A stretch of 64,000 bases of DNA from Saccharobesus litoralis (GCF_003063625.1 NZ_CP026604.1:4132065-4196064); one strand, 5' to 3'. Shown: positions 8,998 through 19,122, counted from the first letter of the stretch. Made by a program: numbers and translations. The notes: generated by a model not told the origin, from the sequence alone.

Positions 8998-9816
8998 ATG
9001 ATGACTTCACCTGTTCCAATATTAAAACAAACCTTAACGAGTGTAGCTATAGCCTTAATACTTACTGGCTGTGATTCTGGCGTATCTGTTAGAAAAGTGT
9101 GTAAAGAGACTCCTCAATTTTGCCAAGATCTCAATAAAGACTCATGGTGCAAAGATAAACGAGCCAATGTCATTATTGGTCGTTATTTAGAATCTCAACA
9201 AGCAAGCGACGATATACGCTACCAACTAATACTTGATTTAGAGTCTTATAGTGAATGCGTTGAAATAGCGTCTCATATTGAGCATATTAAACTAAAAGAA
9301 AAAACAACAACGCGTGTACAAGGGTATGTGACTAGTTTAAAAGAGTTAGAACGCTTAAAAAATGTTACTAAAAGTAGTAATGATCCGCGTTTGTTATATT
9401 GGCACTGGTCTCGAAATGGTGATGAGAATGCACTAACTCAATTTTTAAAATTGCGCGAGACTGGTGATTTAGAAACACCCGATCTGCAATTTAAGCTAGC
9501 AACATACTGGGTTAAAATTGACCGAGATGCCACTATTGATATTCTTTATCATGCCTTAGCGCTCTATAAAGACGGTGATAAAATTGACCCTGAAATTTTA
9601 AAAACCTTAAGTACGCTTTATTTAAAGGAAGACAAACTGAAGCATGCTTACGTTTGGGGAAGAATAGCCAAAGATTATGGGATGAAGGAAATTGATCTCG
9701 CGCCAATGAAAGCTATTTTAGGTAATCAAGGCGTCGATGTAGACAAGCTAGACGACTTTGCTGACGAATACCAATCACAAATAGAGTCTGGTAGCTTTGT
9801 TCCACCTAAACGCTAA
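8998..9816 (+). CDS. DUF2989 family lipoprotein
   Basis: 272 aa. A lipoprotein signal ends in LTGC (lipidated C25), so export and lipidation are predicted. Conserved cysteines follow in VRKVCKETPQFCQDLNKDSWCKDKR, which matches the DUF2989 pattern of Alteromonadales and Vibrionales. The C-terminal half is helical with TPR-like spacing (LATYWVKIDRDATIDILYHALALYKDG, LKTLSTLYLKEDKLKHAYVWGRIA). Two ATG codons are adjacent (8998 and 9001), either of which could start the protein. The function is unknown. Confidence 0.8.
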   Translation: MMTSPVPILKQTLTSVAIALILTGCDSGVSVRKVCKETPQFCQDLNKDSWCKDKRANVIIGRYLESQQASDDIRYQLILDLESYSECVEIASHIEHIKLKEKTTTRVQGYVTSLKELERLKNVTKSSNDPRLLYWHWSRNGDENALTQFLKLRETGDLETPDLQFKLATYWVKIDRDATIDILYHALALYKDGDKIDPEILKTLSTLYLKEDKLKHAYVWGRIAKDYGMKEIDLAPMKAILGNQGVDVDKLDDFADEYQSQIESGSFVPPKR

Positions 9817-9863
9817 CTGATAGGCAACTCAGGTCAGTAACACTGCGAGCAACCAACCGTGTA

Positions 9864-9898
9864 AAAGTGGCGAATTAATTAACCTTTTTCTCCACTTT
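9864..9898. terminator. Possible weak terminator between convergent genes
   Basis: AAAGTGG and CCACTTT arms (7 base pairs) enclose a 21-base loop in the gap between the DUF2989 gene and msrB. There are only short T runs on either side, so this is a weak call. Confidence 0.3.
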
Positions 9899-9906
9899 AT
9901 TATAAG

Positions 9907-10305
9907 TTAAGGTTTAGCTTCAGGATGAAACTGCATTGACAATGAATTAACGCAAAAGCGTTTACCTGTTGGTGCAGGCCCGTCATCGAAAATATGGCCT
10001 AAATGCGCATCACAATTTTTACAACGAATTTCAATACGCACCATGCCATGACTCAAATCATCGATAAAGTCTATTCTTTGCCAATCGATAGCATCATAAA
10101 ATGATGGCCAACCACAGCCAGAGTCAAATTTATGCTCGTGAGTAAACAATGGTGTATCACAGCAAGCACAACTGAATTGACCTGGTGACTTCTGATGAAG
10201 TAAAGCACCGCTAAACGGGTACTCAGTACCCGCCTCGCGTGTAATACGAAAGGTATCAGTGTCTAGCTTATCTCGCCAATAGTCATGATCTTTGATTGAA
10301 GCCAC
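9907..10305 (-). CDS. msrB: Peptide-methionine (R)-S-oxide reductase
   Basis: 132 aa, full length. Zinc-binding cysteines are C46/C49 and C95/C98 (CKNC). The catalytic cysteine is C118 in RFCVNS, and C64 in GCGWPSF is the probable resolving cysteine. Known role: thioredoxin-dependent reduction of the R-epimer of methionine sulfoxide in proteins. The start is GTG with a strong AAGGGGGA Shine-Dalgarno immediately upstream. It lies 19 bases after gnd on the same strand, so it is likely cotranscribed with it, which would pair repair with an NADPH source. Confidence 0.95.
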   Translation of the reverse strand: MASIKDHDYWRDKLDTDTFRITREAGTEYPFSGALLHQKSPGQFSCACCDTPLFTHEHKFDSGCGWPSFYDAIDWQRIDFIDDLSHGMVRIEIRCKNCDAHLGHIFDDGPAPTGKRFCVNSLSMQFHPEAKP

Positions 10306-10324
10306 ACTTCCCCCTTACGGAATG

Positions 10325-11857
10325 TTACTGAATACGAACTAAAGGTCGATCAGCTTGACTCCATTCCAAATGATACGTTTCTTCTGTTGGTTTATCGACA
10401 CGCTGGAAAGTGTGCGCACCAAAGAAATCACGCTGACCTTGTAAAAGATTAGCAGGTAACGTTGCATTGCGATAGGCATCAAAATAAGAAAGCGAAGACG
10501 TGATAGTCGGCATCGTGATCCCAGCTTTAATCGAATTAATAACAGCCTCGCGCCAAGCGGGTTCAAATTGTTTAATTTGCTCGGCAAAAAACTCATCTAA
10601 TAACAGATTTTCTAACTGCGCATCTCGTTGATAAGCTTTTGTAATTGATTGTAAAAATACGGCGCGGATTATACACCCAGCTCGCCAAATTTTTGCGATT
10701 TCAGCAAAATCCAGATCCCAACCTTGCTCTTTGGCTGCCCGTTTCATCAGATCGAAACCTTGCGCATAAGCACACATTTTGGCGCAATATAAAGCGTCAT
10801 GTAGTTGTTTAATTTGCGCTTTTTTCTCGTCTTCTGACAAATTAAGCGCTGGCGCCTTACTAAAGATTTTACTCGCTGCAACACGCTCATCTTTAATAGA
10901 TGATAATGCGCGACAAAATACGGACTGCGCAATTGTAGTTGCAGCAGAGCCAACTTGTAAGCTACTAACGGCTGTCCATAAGCCTGTGCCTTTTTGTCCA
11001 GCTCGATCAAGAATAATATCAACGATTGGCTTGCCCGTTTCAGGGTCATCTTGATCTAAAACTTCAGCTGAAATTTCAATCAAATAACTGTTAAGTTCGC
11101 CTTTATTCCATTCACGCAAAACTGCAGCGATCTCTTTTGGCTGTAACCCTAGAGCTTCGCGCATATATTGGTAAGCTTCGCAAATTAGCTGCATATCGGC
11201 ATATTCAATACCGTTATGCACCATTTTAACATAATGGCCAGCACCTGCTGGACCAATATAAGTTACACACGGCTCACCTGTTGGCAATGCTTCAGTGTAA
11301 GAATTTCGAGCATTTGGCAAACCTGTTTCTGGATCGACTTTAGCAGATATAGCTTCGAGAACGGGTTCAAGGCGTGACCAAGCATTTTTATCACCACTTG
11401 GCATTAATGAAGGCCCAAATCGCGCTCCCACTTCACCACCTGATACAGCACAACTAAAGAATACAAATTTACCATTGTACCCAGCTTCACGCTCTACAGT
11501 GTCTGTCCATAAACTGTTACCTGTATCAACAACAATATCATCTTGCTGAAGCCCTAATTCCAATAGCTGTGAACAAATAATATCGACAGGTTTTCCCGCC
11601 GGCACAGATAAAATTATGATAGATGGCTTTTTGATTTTCTCTAGCATTTCACCTAGAGATTTAACCGGAAGGATTCTAGCGTCTTGTTGCGCGCCACGCT
11701 CTGTTTCATCTTGATGGGCAATAGCTTGCACGCTCTTTTCATTAAGATCGAATGCCGCTACTTTGTAACCATTGTCAGCGAGGTTAAGACCGATGTTTTT
11801 TCCCATAACACCAAGGCCTATTAACCCAATATCGCATAGTGTTGTCGCGTCGGACAT
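10325..11857 (-). CDS. gnd: 6-phosphogluconate dehydrogenase, decarboxylating
   Basis: 510 aa. The Rossmann motif GLGVMGKNIGLN shows glycines 14, 16 and 19. The substrate block SCAVSGGEVGARFGPSLMPSG and catalytic K211 in HYVKMVHNGIEY are present. Known reaction: NADP-dependent oxidation and decarboxylation of 6-phosphogluconate to ribulose-5-phosphate. It is about 40 residues longer than the E. coli enzyme, mainly through an extra segment near 174-196 (DPETGLPNARNSY region). It follows the glycogen genes on the same strand after 173 bases and precedes msrB. zwf and pgl are not in the window. Confidence 0.96.
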   Translation of the reverse strand: MSDATTLCDIGLIGLGVMGKNIGLNLADNGYKVAAFDLNEKSVQAIAHQDETERGAQQDARILPVKSLGEMLEKIKKPSIIILSVPAGKPVDIICSQLLELGLQQDDIVVDTGNSLWTDTVEREAGYNGKFVFFSCAVSGGEVGARFGPSLMPSGDKNAWSRLEPVLEAISAKVDPETGLPNARNSYTEALPTGEPCVTYIGPAGAGHYVKMVHNGIEYADMQLICEAYQYMREALGLQPKEIAAVLREWNKGELNSYLIEISAEVLDQDDPETGKPIVDIILDRAGQKGTGLWTAVSSLQVGSAATTIAQSVFCRALSSIKDERVAASKIFSKAPALNLSEDEKKAQIKQLHDALYCAKMCAYAQGFDLMKRAAKEQGWDLDFAEIAKIWRAGCIIRAVFLQSITKAYQRDAQLENLLLDEFFAEQIKQFEPAWREAVINSIKAGITMPTITSSLSYFDAYRNATLPANLLQGQRDFFGAHTFQRVDKPTEETYHLEWSQADRPLVRIQ

Positions 11858-11898
11858 GTGTGTGTTCCTATTCGTTTTAGTGTGGTAATAGCGAAGGC

Positions 11899-11904
11899 AT
11901 TATA
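11899..11904 (-). promoter_or_regulatory. Candidate -10 element for gnd
   Basis: On the minus strand the sequence reads CAGTATAATGCC, a consensus TATAAT about 42 bases before the gnd ATG. No convincing -35 box is seen at 16-18 bases, so the assignment is tentative. Confidence 0.35.
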
Positions 11905-11941
11905 CTGTTTGGTTATAAAGGGAGGAATATTTACCGCGTTT

Positions 11942-11970
11942 ATTTAAAAAATATTAAGTATTTTTTAAAT
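11942..11970. terminator. Perfect AT-only palindrome downstream of glgX
   Basis: ATTTAAAAAATA and TATTTTTTAAAT are perfect 12-base arms around TTAAG. It lies 61 bases after the glgX stop and before the gnd promoter region. It could act as a terminator hairpin for glgX with its own T tract, or be a binding site for an AT-preferring protein. The stem has no GC pairs, so terminator strength is doubtful. Confidence 0.35.
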
Positions 11971-12030
11971 GAATGCAGAATTAAACAAAATCAAGGCTCT
12001 AGCGAGCCCTGATAATTTACGTGGAGACAA

Positions 12031-14127
12031 TCACCACTTTTTTTGTAATAACACCATTGAGCGATCTTCACAAAGATATTTTTTGCTTACAGGTGTTTTG
12101 CGTTTCGCTTGGCCATTGTCAAAACGAGTATCAAAAAGAATTTGCCATTTAGATTTACTAGGTAGCGTAAATTCAACCTCTAATTCACTGGCATTAATCA
12201 TCAATCTTAACGTTTCATCGCCTTCTTGAAGACCAGCAATTAATTCAACCATAAAACTCTGGTTATCAATATCATGCCAATCCTCATAATTCATTTCCTG
12301 ATTTTCAGGCGTATACCAATGGACTTCGTGGCTGTTGTTATAACCAAAATAGCCGTCATCTTTCAGTGATAATGAATGCAACAGTTCACTACCATGACGC
12401 AGTTTTATGAGGTTTTGTACAAATTCTAACTGCTGCTTATGCGGATTTTTTAATTGCCAATTTATCCAACTAATACTGTTGTCTTGACAATATGCATTAT
12501 TATTCCCTAACTGCGTACGACCAATTTCATCACCGGCTAACAAGTGAGGTGTCCCTTGAGAAACAAATAATGTTGCAAGTAAATTACGTTTTTGCTTTTG
12601 CCTTAATGCATTAATTTTCTTATTTTTAGTTGGTCCTTCGATACCATAATTGTAGGAAAGATTATGGCCGTGGCCATCGCGGTTATGTTCGCAGTTAGCC
12701 TCATTATGCTTATGGTTGTAGCACACCAAATCCTCTAACGTAAAACCATCGTGATACGCAATATAATTCACACTGGTATTAATGGTTCGTAAATCCTTAT
12801 GAAATACATCTCTGCTACCCATTAAACGTGTAGCGAAATCACCTAATAAGTGTCTATCTCCTTTCCAAAATCCACGAACGGTATCACGAAATTTATCGTT
12901 ACATTCATGCCAATTTTCAGGAAATTGCCCTAATCGATATCCTCCATAGCCAATATCCCATGGTTCGGCGATAAGTTTAACCTGACTCAAAACGGGGTCT
13001 TGAAAAAGGACCTTAAAAAAGGCTGAATAATTATCGAATTCGTTACCTTCTCGCGCCAGACTAACTGCTAAATCAAAACGGAATCCATCAACTTGCATTT
13101 CTTCAACCCAGTAACGCAAAGATTGAGTAACGAGTTGTAACACATAAGGGTTATCTAGGTTAATACTGTTGCCACAACCGGTATTGTTAACATAACTGCG
13201 ATATTGTTTATGTCCATGCTCGTTTTTGTCGAATAAATAAAAATTCCTATTATCTAGTCCTCTAAACGATAGTATAGGTCCATCACCACCGCCCTCGGCG
13301 CTGTGATTGAACACAACATCTAAAATAACCTCAATGCCAGCGCGATGCATTTCACGGATCATGGTTTTAAATTCAGCAACTGAGTCGCCATTGCTAGCGT
13401 AACGAGGTTCAGGACTAAAGAAGTTTATTGGGTTATATCCCCAATAGTTTGTTAACCCCAAATCTGTTAATCGCGGCTCAGACATAAATGCAGCCACTGG
13501 CATTAACTGCAATGTTGTTACCCCTAAGTCTTTTAAGTACTTGATTACTTTAGGATGAGCTAACCCAGCATAAGTGCCTTGCATTGACTCTGGCACATCT
13601 GGGTGAATTTGAGTAAAACCTTTTACATGCATTTCATACACAACAGTGTCTGAGTCAGGCACATAAGGTCGAGTAATGCCTTGCCAATCAAATTCAGGAT
13701 CAACGACCACACACTTTGCCATCATGGCCGCTGAGTCGCCAGCATAAAGTCTTTCATTCCAAACCAAAGGTCGATTTAGCGCCTTAGCATAAGGATCAAT
13801 TAGCAATTTTTCGTGATCAAAAACTAAGCCCATGTCAAGGTTGTAATCACCGTAAACACGATAACCATATAATTGCCCAGCTTCAATGTTAGTTATTAAT
13901 CCGTGCCAAACGCGGCCTTTTTTTGCCGGTAATTCTATGGCACAAATTTGTTGCTCAGTGTCTTTATCAAATAAACATAATTCAACTTTATGCGCTTTGG
14001 GGCAATATACAGCAAAGTTAACCCCTACCCCTTTAACAAAACTAGGGCCTAATTTTTTAGCAGAGCCCGCATAGACGTCATGTTTGCCGACAGTGTTTAG
14101 AATGGATTGCTTGGGCAAGTTAATCAT
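12031..14127 (-). CDS. glgX: Glycogen debranching enzyme GlgX
   Basis: About 698 aa from the ATG at 14127 (MINLPKQS). This start is preferred to the ATG six bases upstream because AAGG is correctly spaced before it. An N-terminal CBM48-like domain (VNFAVYCPKAHKVELCLFD) precedes a GH13 barrel with region I DVVFNHSAEGG, region II GFRFDLAVSL (nucleophile Asp), region III LIAEPWDIGYGG (acid/base Glu) and region IV YHDGFT. Known role: hydrolysis of alpha-1,6 branches of phosphorylase-trimmed glycogen. It follows glgB on the same strand with a hairpin between. Confidence 0.95.
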   Translation of the reverse strand: MINLPKQSILNTVGKHDVYAGSAKKLGPSFVKGVGVNFAVYCPKAHKVELCLFDKDTEQQICAIELPAKKGRVWHGLITNIEAGQLYGYRVYGDYNLDMGLVFDHEKLLIDPYAKALNRPLVWNERLYAGDSAAMMAKCVVVDPEFDWQGITRPYVPDSDTVVYEMHVKGFTQIHPDVPESMQGTYAGLAHPKVIKYLKDLGVTTLQLMPVAAFMSEPRLTDLGLTNYWGYNPINFFSPEPRYASNGDSVAEFKTMIREMHRAGIEVILDVVFNHSAEGGGDGPILSFRGLDNRNFYLFDKNEHGHKQYRSYVNNTGCGNSINLDNPYVLQLVTQSLRYWVEEMQVDGFRFDLAVSLAREGNEFDNYSAFFKVLFQDPVLSQVKLIAEPWDIGYGGYRLGQFPENWHECNDKFRDTVRGFWKGDRHLLGDFATRLMGSRDVFHKDLRTINTSVNYIAYHDGFTLEDLVCYNHKHNEANCEHNRDGHGHNLSYNYGIEGPTKNKKINALRQKQKRNLLATLFVSQGTPHLLAGDEIGRTQLGNNNAYCQDNSISWINWQLKNPHKQQLEFVQNLIKLRHGSELLHSLSLKDDGYFGYNNSHEVHWYTPENQEMNYEDWHDIDNQSFMVELIAGLQEGDETLRLMINASELEVEFTLPSKSKWQILFDTRFDNGQAKRKTPVSKKYLCEDRSMVLLQKKW

Positions 14128-14239
14128 GGTCATCCTTAGAAAAACAGTAAGAAAAGGTCGTTAATGTCACTAACTAGTTTCCAAGTAAAAAGAAACTGTA
14201 TAGCTTTTTAAATATTGTTAAATTTACATTTCAAAACGC

Positions 14240-14266
14240 GATAAGGAGCAATTATTGCTCCTTATC
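14240..14266 (-). terminator. Strong hairpin between glgB and glgX
   Basis: GATAAGGAGCA and TGCTCCTTATC form a perfect 11-bp stem with a 5-base loop just after the glgB stop. On the minus strand it is followed by GCGTTTTG, not a clean U run, so it may be a partial terminator or an RNA-stability hairpin that lowers glgX relative to glgB. Confidence 0.55.
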
Positions 14267-14275
14267 AGCTATTAC

Positions 14276-16462
14276 TTATACGTTTTCAAAAAGGAGTGTT
14301 GCCAATGGTGGTAAGTTGATAACAACTGAGTACTCTTGACCCTGCCAAGGTTGTGCTTCAGCTTCAAATTCAACTACCACTTGATACCCACTACCCCAGT
14401 ATTTTTCATCATCTGAGTTAAGGACTATTCGATATTTTCCAGCATCTTTAACCCCTAAGCGATACCCTTCTCTTGGTACAGGTGTAAAGTTAGTGACGGA
14501 ATAAACTTTATCGTTTGTTGTTTCCGCTTTACGTACAAAAGCGAGAATACTATTTTCACCATCTTGATGATCTAACCACTCGAAACCTCTATGGTCATGA
14601 TCCAACTCATAAAGCGCTGGATACTCACGATATAGATGATTCAGGTCTCGATATAAAGATTGGATCCCTTTATGTTTGTCATATTGAGTTAAATGCCAAT
14701 CAAGCGAATTATTGTAATTCCATTCCTGCGATTGACCAAAGTCATTGCCCATAAAGTTTAGCTTCTTACCCGGATGCGAATACATAAATGCAGCATAACA
14801 ACGCAAGTTAGAGGCTGCTTGCCATTCATCACCTGGCATTTTACGTAGCATTGAGCCTTTACCATGCACCACTTCATCATGGGATATTGGCAATACAAAA
14901 TTTTCATTGTAGGCATAAACTAATGAAAACGTAATTTCGTTATGATGGAATTTACGATAAGCCGGATCTTTAGAGATATAATGTAAGCTATCGTGCATCC
15001 AACCCATGTTCCATTTAAAGCCAAAACCTAAACCACCTTCAAAGGTTGGTTTTGATACTTTCGGGAAAGCGGTAGATTCTTCAGCGATAGTGAAAGCATG
15101 CGGGTAGTTTTTATAAACTTCTTCGTTGAACCAGCGTAATAAGCTGATAGCTTCGTAATTTTCGTTACCGCCATCAACATTAGGCACCCACTCACCGTCT
15201 TTACGCGAATAATCCCAGTAAAGCATGCTCGCTACAGCGTCAACCCGTAACGCATCAACATGAAAATGCTCTAACCACACTAATGCACTAGCAACTAAAA
15301 ACTGGCGAACATGTCCTCGGCCAAAGTCATAAATACAAGAATTCCAATCAGGATGCCAACCACGACGCGGATCTTCATATTCATATAAATGAGTACCATC
15401 AAAACGGGCTAAGCCATGAGAGTCTTCTGGGAAATGCGCTGGTACCCAATCAATGATTACACCAATTCCGGCTTGGTGAGCTGCATCAACAAAAGCTTTA
15501 AACTCATTTGGATTACCAAAGCGACTCGTTGGTGCAAAAAGACCTACCGGTTGATAACCCCACGAGCCATCATAAGGATGTTCAGAAACGGGTAATACTT
15601 CAATGTGGGTATAGCCCATATCTTTAACATACGGAATGAGTTGTTCTATAAACTCTTGATAAGTTAAAGACCGTAATCCTTCTTCTTCTGACACTTTTCG
15701 CCAACTGGCTAAGTGTAATTCATAAACACTCATCGGTGTTTTGTAGCGATCCACTTTAGCTTGCTCTTCAAGCCACTTAGCGTCATTCCATTGATAAGTT
15801 GTTTGATCAAAAACAATGGATGTATGAGAAGGATATTGCTCGTGATGAAAACCAACAGGATCCGATTTATGCGGTAAGCGATTACCCATAGGGTCTTTTA
15901 ATTCAAACTTATATTTGCATCCCTCAGTTAAACCAGGAACAAATAAAACCCAATGGCCACAATTGGTTTTTTGCATTGGGTGAAAACGACCATCCCAATG
16001 GTTCATATCACCGATTAAACTTACCGCCGATGCACTTGGAGCATAAACTGCAAATCGCACACCACTAACGATAGCACCATCTTCACTGTTTACTGTAACC
16101 AGTTGCGCACCTAATTGTTTGTAGACATTCTCTGGTGCATGGTCAACGAAATGAACAGCATGAAAAGCCGCTTCAACAAATTGGTAGGGGTCAATGATCT
16201 CGTACGTATGATCTTCGTTAGTAATACGAAATTTATAATCAAATTTTTTCTTTCGTCCCTTGATAGCTGACTCAAATAAGCCCTGTTCATCAACTAGCGC
16301 TAAATCTTGAATATATTTGCCGGATTGCAATTCAAGCACTTCAACTCGGGTTGCATTCGGAACCCATGCTCGTAATTTTAATGTTCCTTCATCAGTTGTA
16401 ACAAATCCTAATACTTCATGCGGGTTATAAACTCTAGCTTGTGACAAATTTGTTGCGAGCAT
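14276..16462 (-). CDS. glgB: 1,4-alpha-glucan branching enzyme
   Basis: 728 aa, the usual GlgB length. Two N-terminal carbohydrate-binding/isoamylase-like modules (ASAVSLIGDMNHWDG in the second) precede a GH13 barrel. Catalytic regions are DWVPAHFP, DALRVDAVASML (nucleophile), TIAEESTAFP (acid/base) and LPISHDEVVHGKGS. Known reaction: transfer of an alpha-1,4 chain to an alpha-1,6 position during glycogen synthesis. The start has a GGAGAG Shine-Dalgarno. It lies between malQ and glgX, forming a glucan-processing cluster without glgC or glgA in the window. Confidence 0.96.
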   Translation of the reverse strand: MLATNLSQARVYNPHEVLGFVTTDEGTLKLRAWVPNATRVEVLELQSGKYIQDLALVDEQGLFESAIKGRKKKFDYKFRITNEDHTYEIIDPYQFVEAAFHAVHFVDHAPENVYKQLGAQLVTVNSEDGAIVSGVRFAVYAPSASAVSLIGDMNHWDGRFHPMQKTNCGHWVLFVPGLTEGCKYKFELKDPMGNRLPHKSDPVGFHHEQYPSHTSIVFDQTTYQWNDAKWLEEQAKVDRYKTPMSVYELHLASWRKVSEEEGLRSLTYQEFIEQLIPYVKDMGYTHIEVLPVSEHPYDGSWGYQPVGLFAPTSRFGNPNEFKAFVDAAHQAGIGVIIDWVPAHFPEDSHGLARFDGTHLYEYEDPRRGWHPDWNSCIYDFGRGHVRQFLVASALVWLEHFHVDALRVDAVASMLYWDYSRKDGEWVPNVDGGNENYEAISLLRWFNEEVYKNYPHAFTIAEESTAFPKVSKPTFEGGLGFGFKWNMGWMHDSLHYISKDPAYRKFHHNEITFSLVYAYNENFVLPISHDEVVHGKGSMLRKMPGDEWQAASNLRCYAAFMYSHPGKKLNFMGNDFGQSQEWNYNNSLDWHLTQYDKHKGIQSLYRDLNHLYREYPALYELDHDHRGFEWLDHQDGENSILAFVRKAETTNDKVYSVTNFTPVPREGYRLGVKDAGKYRIVLNSDDEKYWGSGYQVVVEFEAEAQPWQGQEYSVVINLPPLATLLFENV

Positions 16463-16698
16463 TTAGTCTCTCCATACGTTTTCACTCGAAAAAAACACCC
16501 TAATGTGTGCGTTAAGACCTAGGTTAATACAATAAGGTGAGCGTTTTCAATTGTTTAATCCAATCTTATGAGTAAGATTATCAATTAAGCATATGTCACT
16601 TAAATGAATTAGGTTCAATATACTAAGCTTGTCCAACCAGTCACCTAAGTTAGCACTACTCAAACTAAGCAATAATCTTACCAATGACAAACGGAATA

Positions 16699-16727
16699 GA
16701 AAAAGCCGCAACAAACGCTGCGGCTTT
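16699..16727 (-). terminator. Rho-independent terminator of malQ
   Basis: On the minus strand AAAGCCGCA and TGCGGCTTT form a perfect 9-bp stem with an 8-base loop, ending in TTTTTC. It starts 6 bases after the malQ stop. malQ is thus probably terminated before glgB, and glgB (with 270 bases upstream) likely has its own promoter. Confidence 0.85.
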
Positions 16728-16732
16728 AAAGT

Positions 16733-18913
16733 TTATTTAGTGGCTTGTTCGCGGGCTTGCGTTAATCGCTGCGTTAAATCATTGACTTCATGTTTAGCAA
16801 ATAAATCACTTAAATTCATCGACAACTTACGACGCCAATTAGGATATTCAGTACTTGTCCCAGGAATATTGACCGGCTTATCCATTTGCATCCAATCTTC
16901 TAATTGCAGGCTTAAGAGCGCGCTTGAGCCTTTTGCCATGTGAATTTGCATGCCAAAATTCAATTCCTGAGTCATTTCGGTGTATTCAACATTGCGTGGC
17001 ACACTGTGTGGAATAGAGCCGTGACCATGTAAAGTATCTAAAATTGCTTGCTTGTCACGATGGCGACTCGCAAACAGGCTTTGGCGAACATCTTCATCAG
17101 GATAAACCCCAACTTCCTTACCTAGGTTTAAATCATCACAATGCCAATATCCGCGTAATGTCGGCATATCATGAGTGGTTAATGTCGCCATAGCTTGAAC
17201 AGGATAATGTGACGGAGAGAAAAACCCACCATCCGGTGCAACTTCAAAAAAGAATACACGATAAGAATGTACACCATTTTCAGCTAATAACTCAGGAATA
17301 CCATCAGGCACGGTTCCTAAATCTTCACCAATCACTAAACACTGATTTCGATGACTTTCTAATGCTAACAACGCTAATAAGTCATCAACCGGATAATAAA
17401 CATAAGCACCTTCTTTGGCAGAATCACCCTTAGGAACCCACCATAAACGCAACAATGCCATGGCGTGGTCAATACGCAATGCACCACAAGCACGCATATT
17501 TGAACGGAATAATTCAATGATTGGTGCATAACTTTGTGCAAATAGCTTTTCGGGGTCCATCGGCGGTAATCCCCAATTTTGTCCTTGTGGGCCTAAAACA
17601 TCAGGCGGCGCACCAACGCTAGCTTCTGTACAATATAAATCGCTATTTGCCCAAATTTCAGCACTACCTTCACTCACGCCGACGGCTAAATCGCGGTATA
17701 TACCTATTGTCATACCTGCATCTAATGCATGTTGTTGACATTGATTAATTTGCACATCAGAGATCCATTGTAAATAACAATAGTACTCAACTAAATCGGC
17801 ATTATTTTGGGCAAACTCAGCAACTGCTGGTTTATGGTATTCATTTAAATCTTCAGGCCAAGCTGGCCATCCCCAGGCTATTGTACCTTTAGCAGCAATG
17901 GTTTCTTGAACAGCGTCAAAAATTGCAATTTGCTGCAATGACTCTCCACCGGATTCAACAAATTGTTTAAATGCCGACTTGTCACCATTGGCCTTAAACC
18001 ATTCAAACGTTAATTTTAATGCAGCATGCTTCATCTCTGTAACAGCTTGATAATCAACCCATTCCGCTTGGCGGGCACTATGCAATTTAGCTTGAAATTC
18101 ACTTGAATTAACTAAAGCTTGAACCGCTTCTGACTGATAACCTTCAACTTGAGTAACATCAACATATAAACTATTAAGCCAACGACGAGAAGACGGGCTA
18201 TAAGGGCTACAGCTGTCAGCATTAGCTGGATACAAAGCATGGATCGGGTTTAAACCAACAAATTCAGCGCCGCGACTCGCGACTTCTTTGATTAAGGTAG
18301 ATAAGTCGCCAAAATCTCCGATACCCCAATTTGATTCAGTACGGATGCAATATAATTGCACACTTGGGCCCCACACTTTTTTACCATCAGCTATAGGTTG
18401 TTGCTTATAGCAAGCTTTAGGCGCAATAATTAAATTTTGCTGAGCCTGAATATCTGCTTCTGCATTAATAATACTTAGAGTGTGATAGCCTAGTGGCAAA
18501 GATATATCTAATGTAATTAAATATTCTTGAAACTCTAAACCATCTATTTGGGCAACGTTAATAAGGTTGCCATTAATGGGTAAGATTGTGCCTGATTGTG
18601 AAATACCATCTTCTTGGGTAATTTCCCAAGAAAATTCATTATTAACAACATGGATGGGGAGACGAAGTTCAATACTCACATCTTCGGTATTTCGAATAAT
18701 ATTGACAGGGTTTAACGGCGTTGACCAAGTGTCTTGCGTTTCACCCTCAATTGCTTCCTGTAAGGCTATGTCATCTTCAACCGGATACCCCATACCAGAT
18801 AACAACTTCACTTTTACCGACGGGTCGACATTCGCGTCGTTGCCCCAAGCATCTACATATTTGCTTTCAACACCGCGCGCTTGCGCCAATTGCTCGATCA
18901 ACTCATTATTCAT
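16733..18913 (-). CDS. malQ: 4-alpha-glucanotransferase (amylomaltase)
   Basis: 726 aa, GH77. Barrel motifs are SPSSRRWLNSLYVD, the nucleophile region LRIDHAMALLRLWWVP, acid/base region VIGEDLGTVPDG and TTHDMPTLRGYW. The N-terminal extension of about 150 residues is typical of the long proteobacterial MalQ. Known role: transfer of dextrins between maltooligosaccharides, releasing glucose. It is divergent from gapA with a 227-base shared region. No MalT boxes were recognised, and no malP is present. Confidence 0.95.
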   Translation of the reverse strand: MNNELIEQLAQARGVESKYVDAWGNDANVDPSVKVKLLSGMGYPVEDDIALQEAIEGETQDTWSTPLNPVNIIRNTEDVSIELRLPIHVVNNEFSWEITQEDGISQSGTILPINGNLINVAQIDGLEFQEYLITLDISLPLGYHTLSIINAEADIQAQQNLIIAPKACYKQQPIADGKKVWGPSVQLYCIRTESNWGIGDFGDLSTLIKEVASRGAEFVGLNPIHALYPANADSCSPYSPSSRRWLNSLYVDVTQVEGYQSEAVQALVNSSEFQAKLHSARQAEWVDYQAVTEMKHAALKLTFEWFKANGDKSAFKQFVESGGESLQQIAIFDAVQETIAAKGTIAWGWPAWPEDLNEYHKPAVAEFAQNNADLVEYYCYLQWISDVQINQCQQHALDAGMTIGIYRDLAVGVSEGSAEIWANSDLYCTEASVGAPPDVLGPQGQNWGLPPMDPEKLFAQSYAPIIELFRSNMRACGALRIDHAMALLRLWWVPKGDSAKEGAYVYYPVDDLLALLALESHRNQCLVIGEDLGTVPDGIPELLAENGVHSYRVFFFEVAPDGGFFSPSHYPVQAMATLTTHDMPTLRGYWHCDDLNLGKEVGVYPDEDVRQSLFASRHRDKQAILDTLHGHGSIPHSVPRNVEYTEMTQELNFGMQIHMAKGSSALLSLQLEDWMQMDKPVNIPGTSTEYPNWRRKLSMNLSDLFAKHEVNDLTQRLTQAREQATK

Positions 18914-19024
18914 TAATTGTTAACCCTTATCACCTTGATTTTAACTTTTTTAAGCATACCCTACTTTTTGAATAAATCACGTGCTAAACACGGCAATTAG
19001 GTCTATTGCATACGTATTTATTCT

Positions 19025-19054
19025 TTGAGAATCAGGTAATTGATAGTTTATACT
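19025..19054 (+). promoter_or_regulatory. Candidate gapA promoter
   Basis: TTGAGA (19025-19030) and TATACT (19049-19054) are separated by 18 bases, about 86 bases before the chosen gapA ATG. Confidence 0.45.
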
Positions 19055-19122
19055 TTGCGCCAAATATAAAAGCCGTTAAAGAGAACTTTTTGTTAAATCT
19101 CTATTAAACGCACATTTACTAA

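Noticed and set aside
10339-11054. Other open frames on both strands within gnd
   Set aside because: They lie within the full-length 6-phosphogluconate dehydrogenase and have no motifs of their own.
11969-12229. Plus-strand open frame of 86 codons over the glgX end
   Set aside because: It is mostly antisense to glgX codons; the product shows no recognisable pattern.
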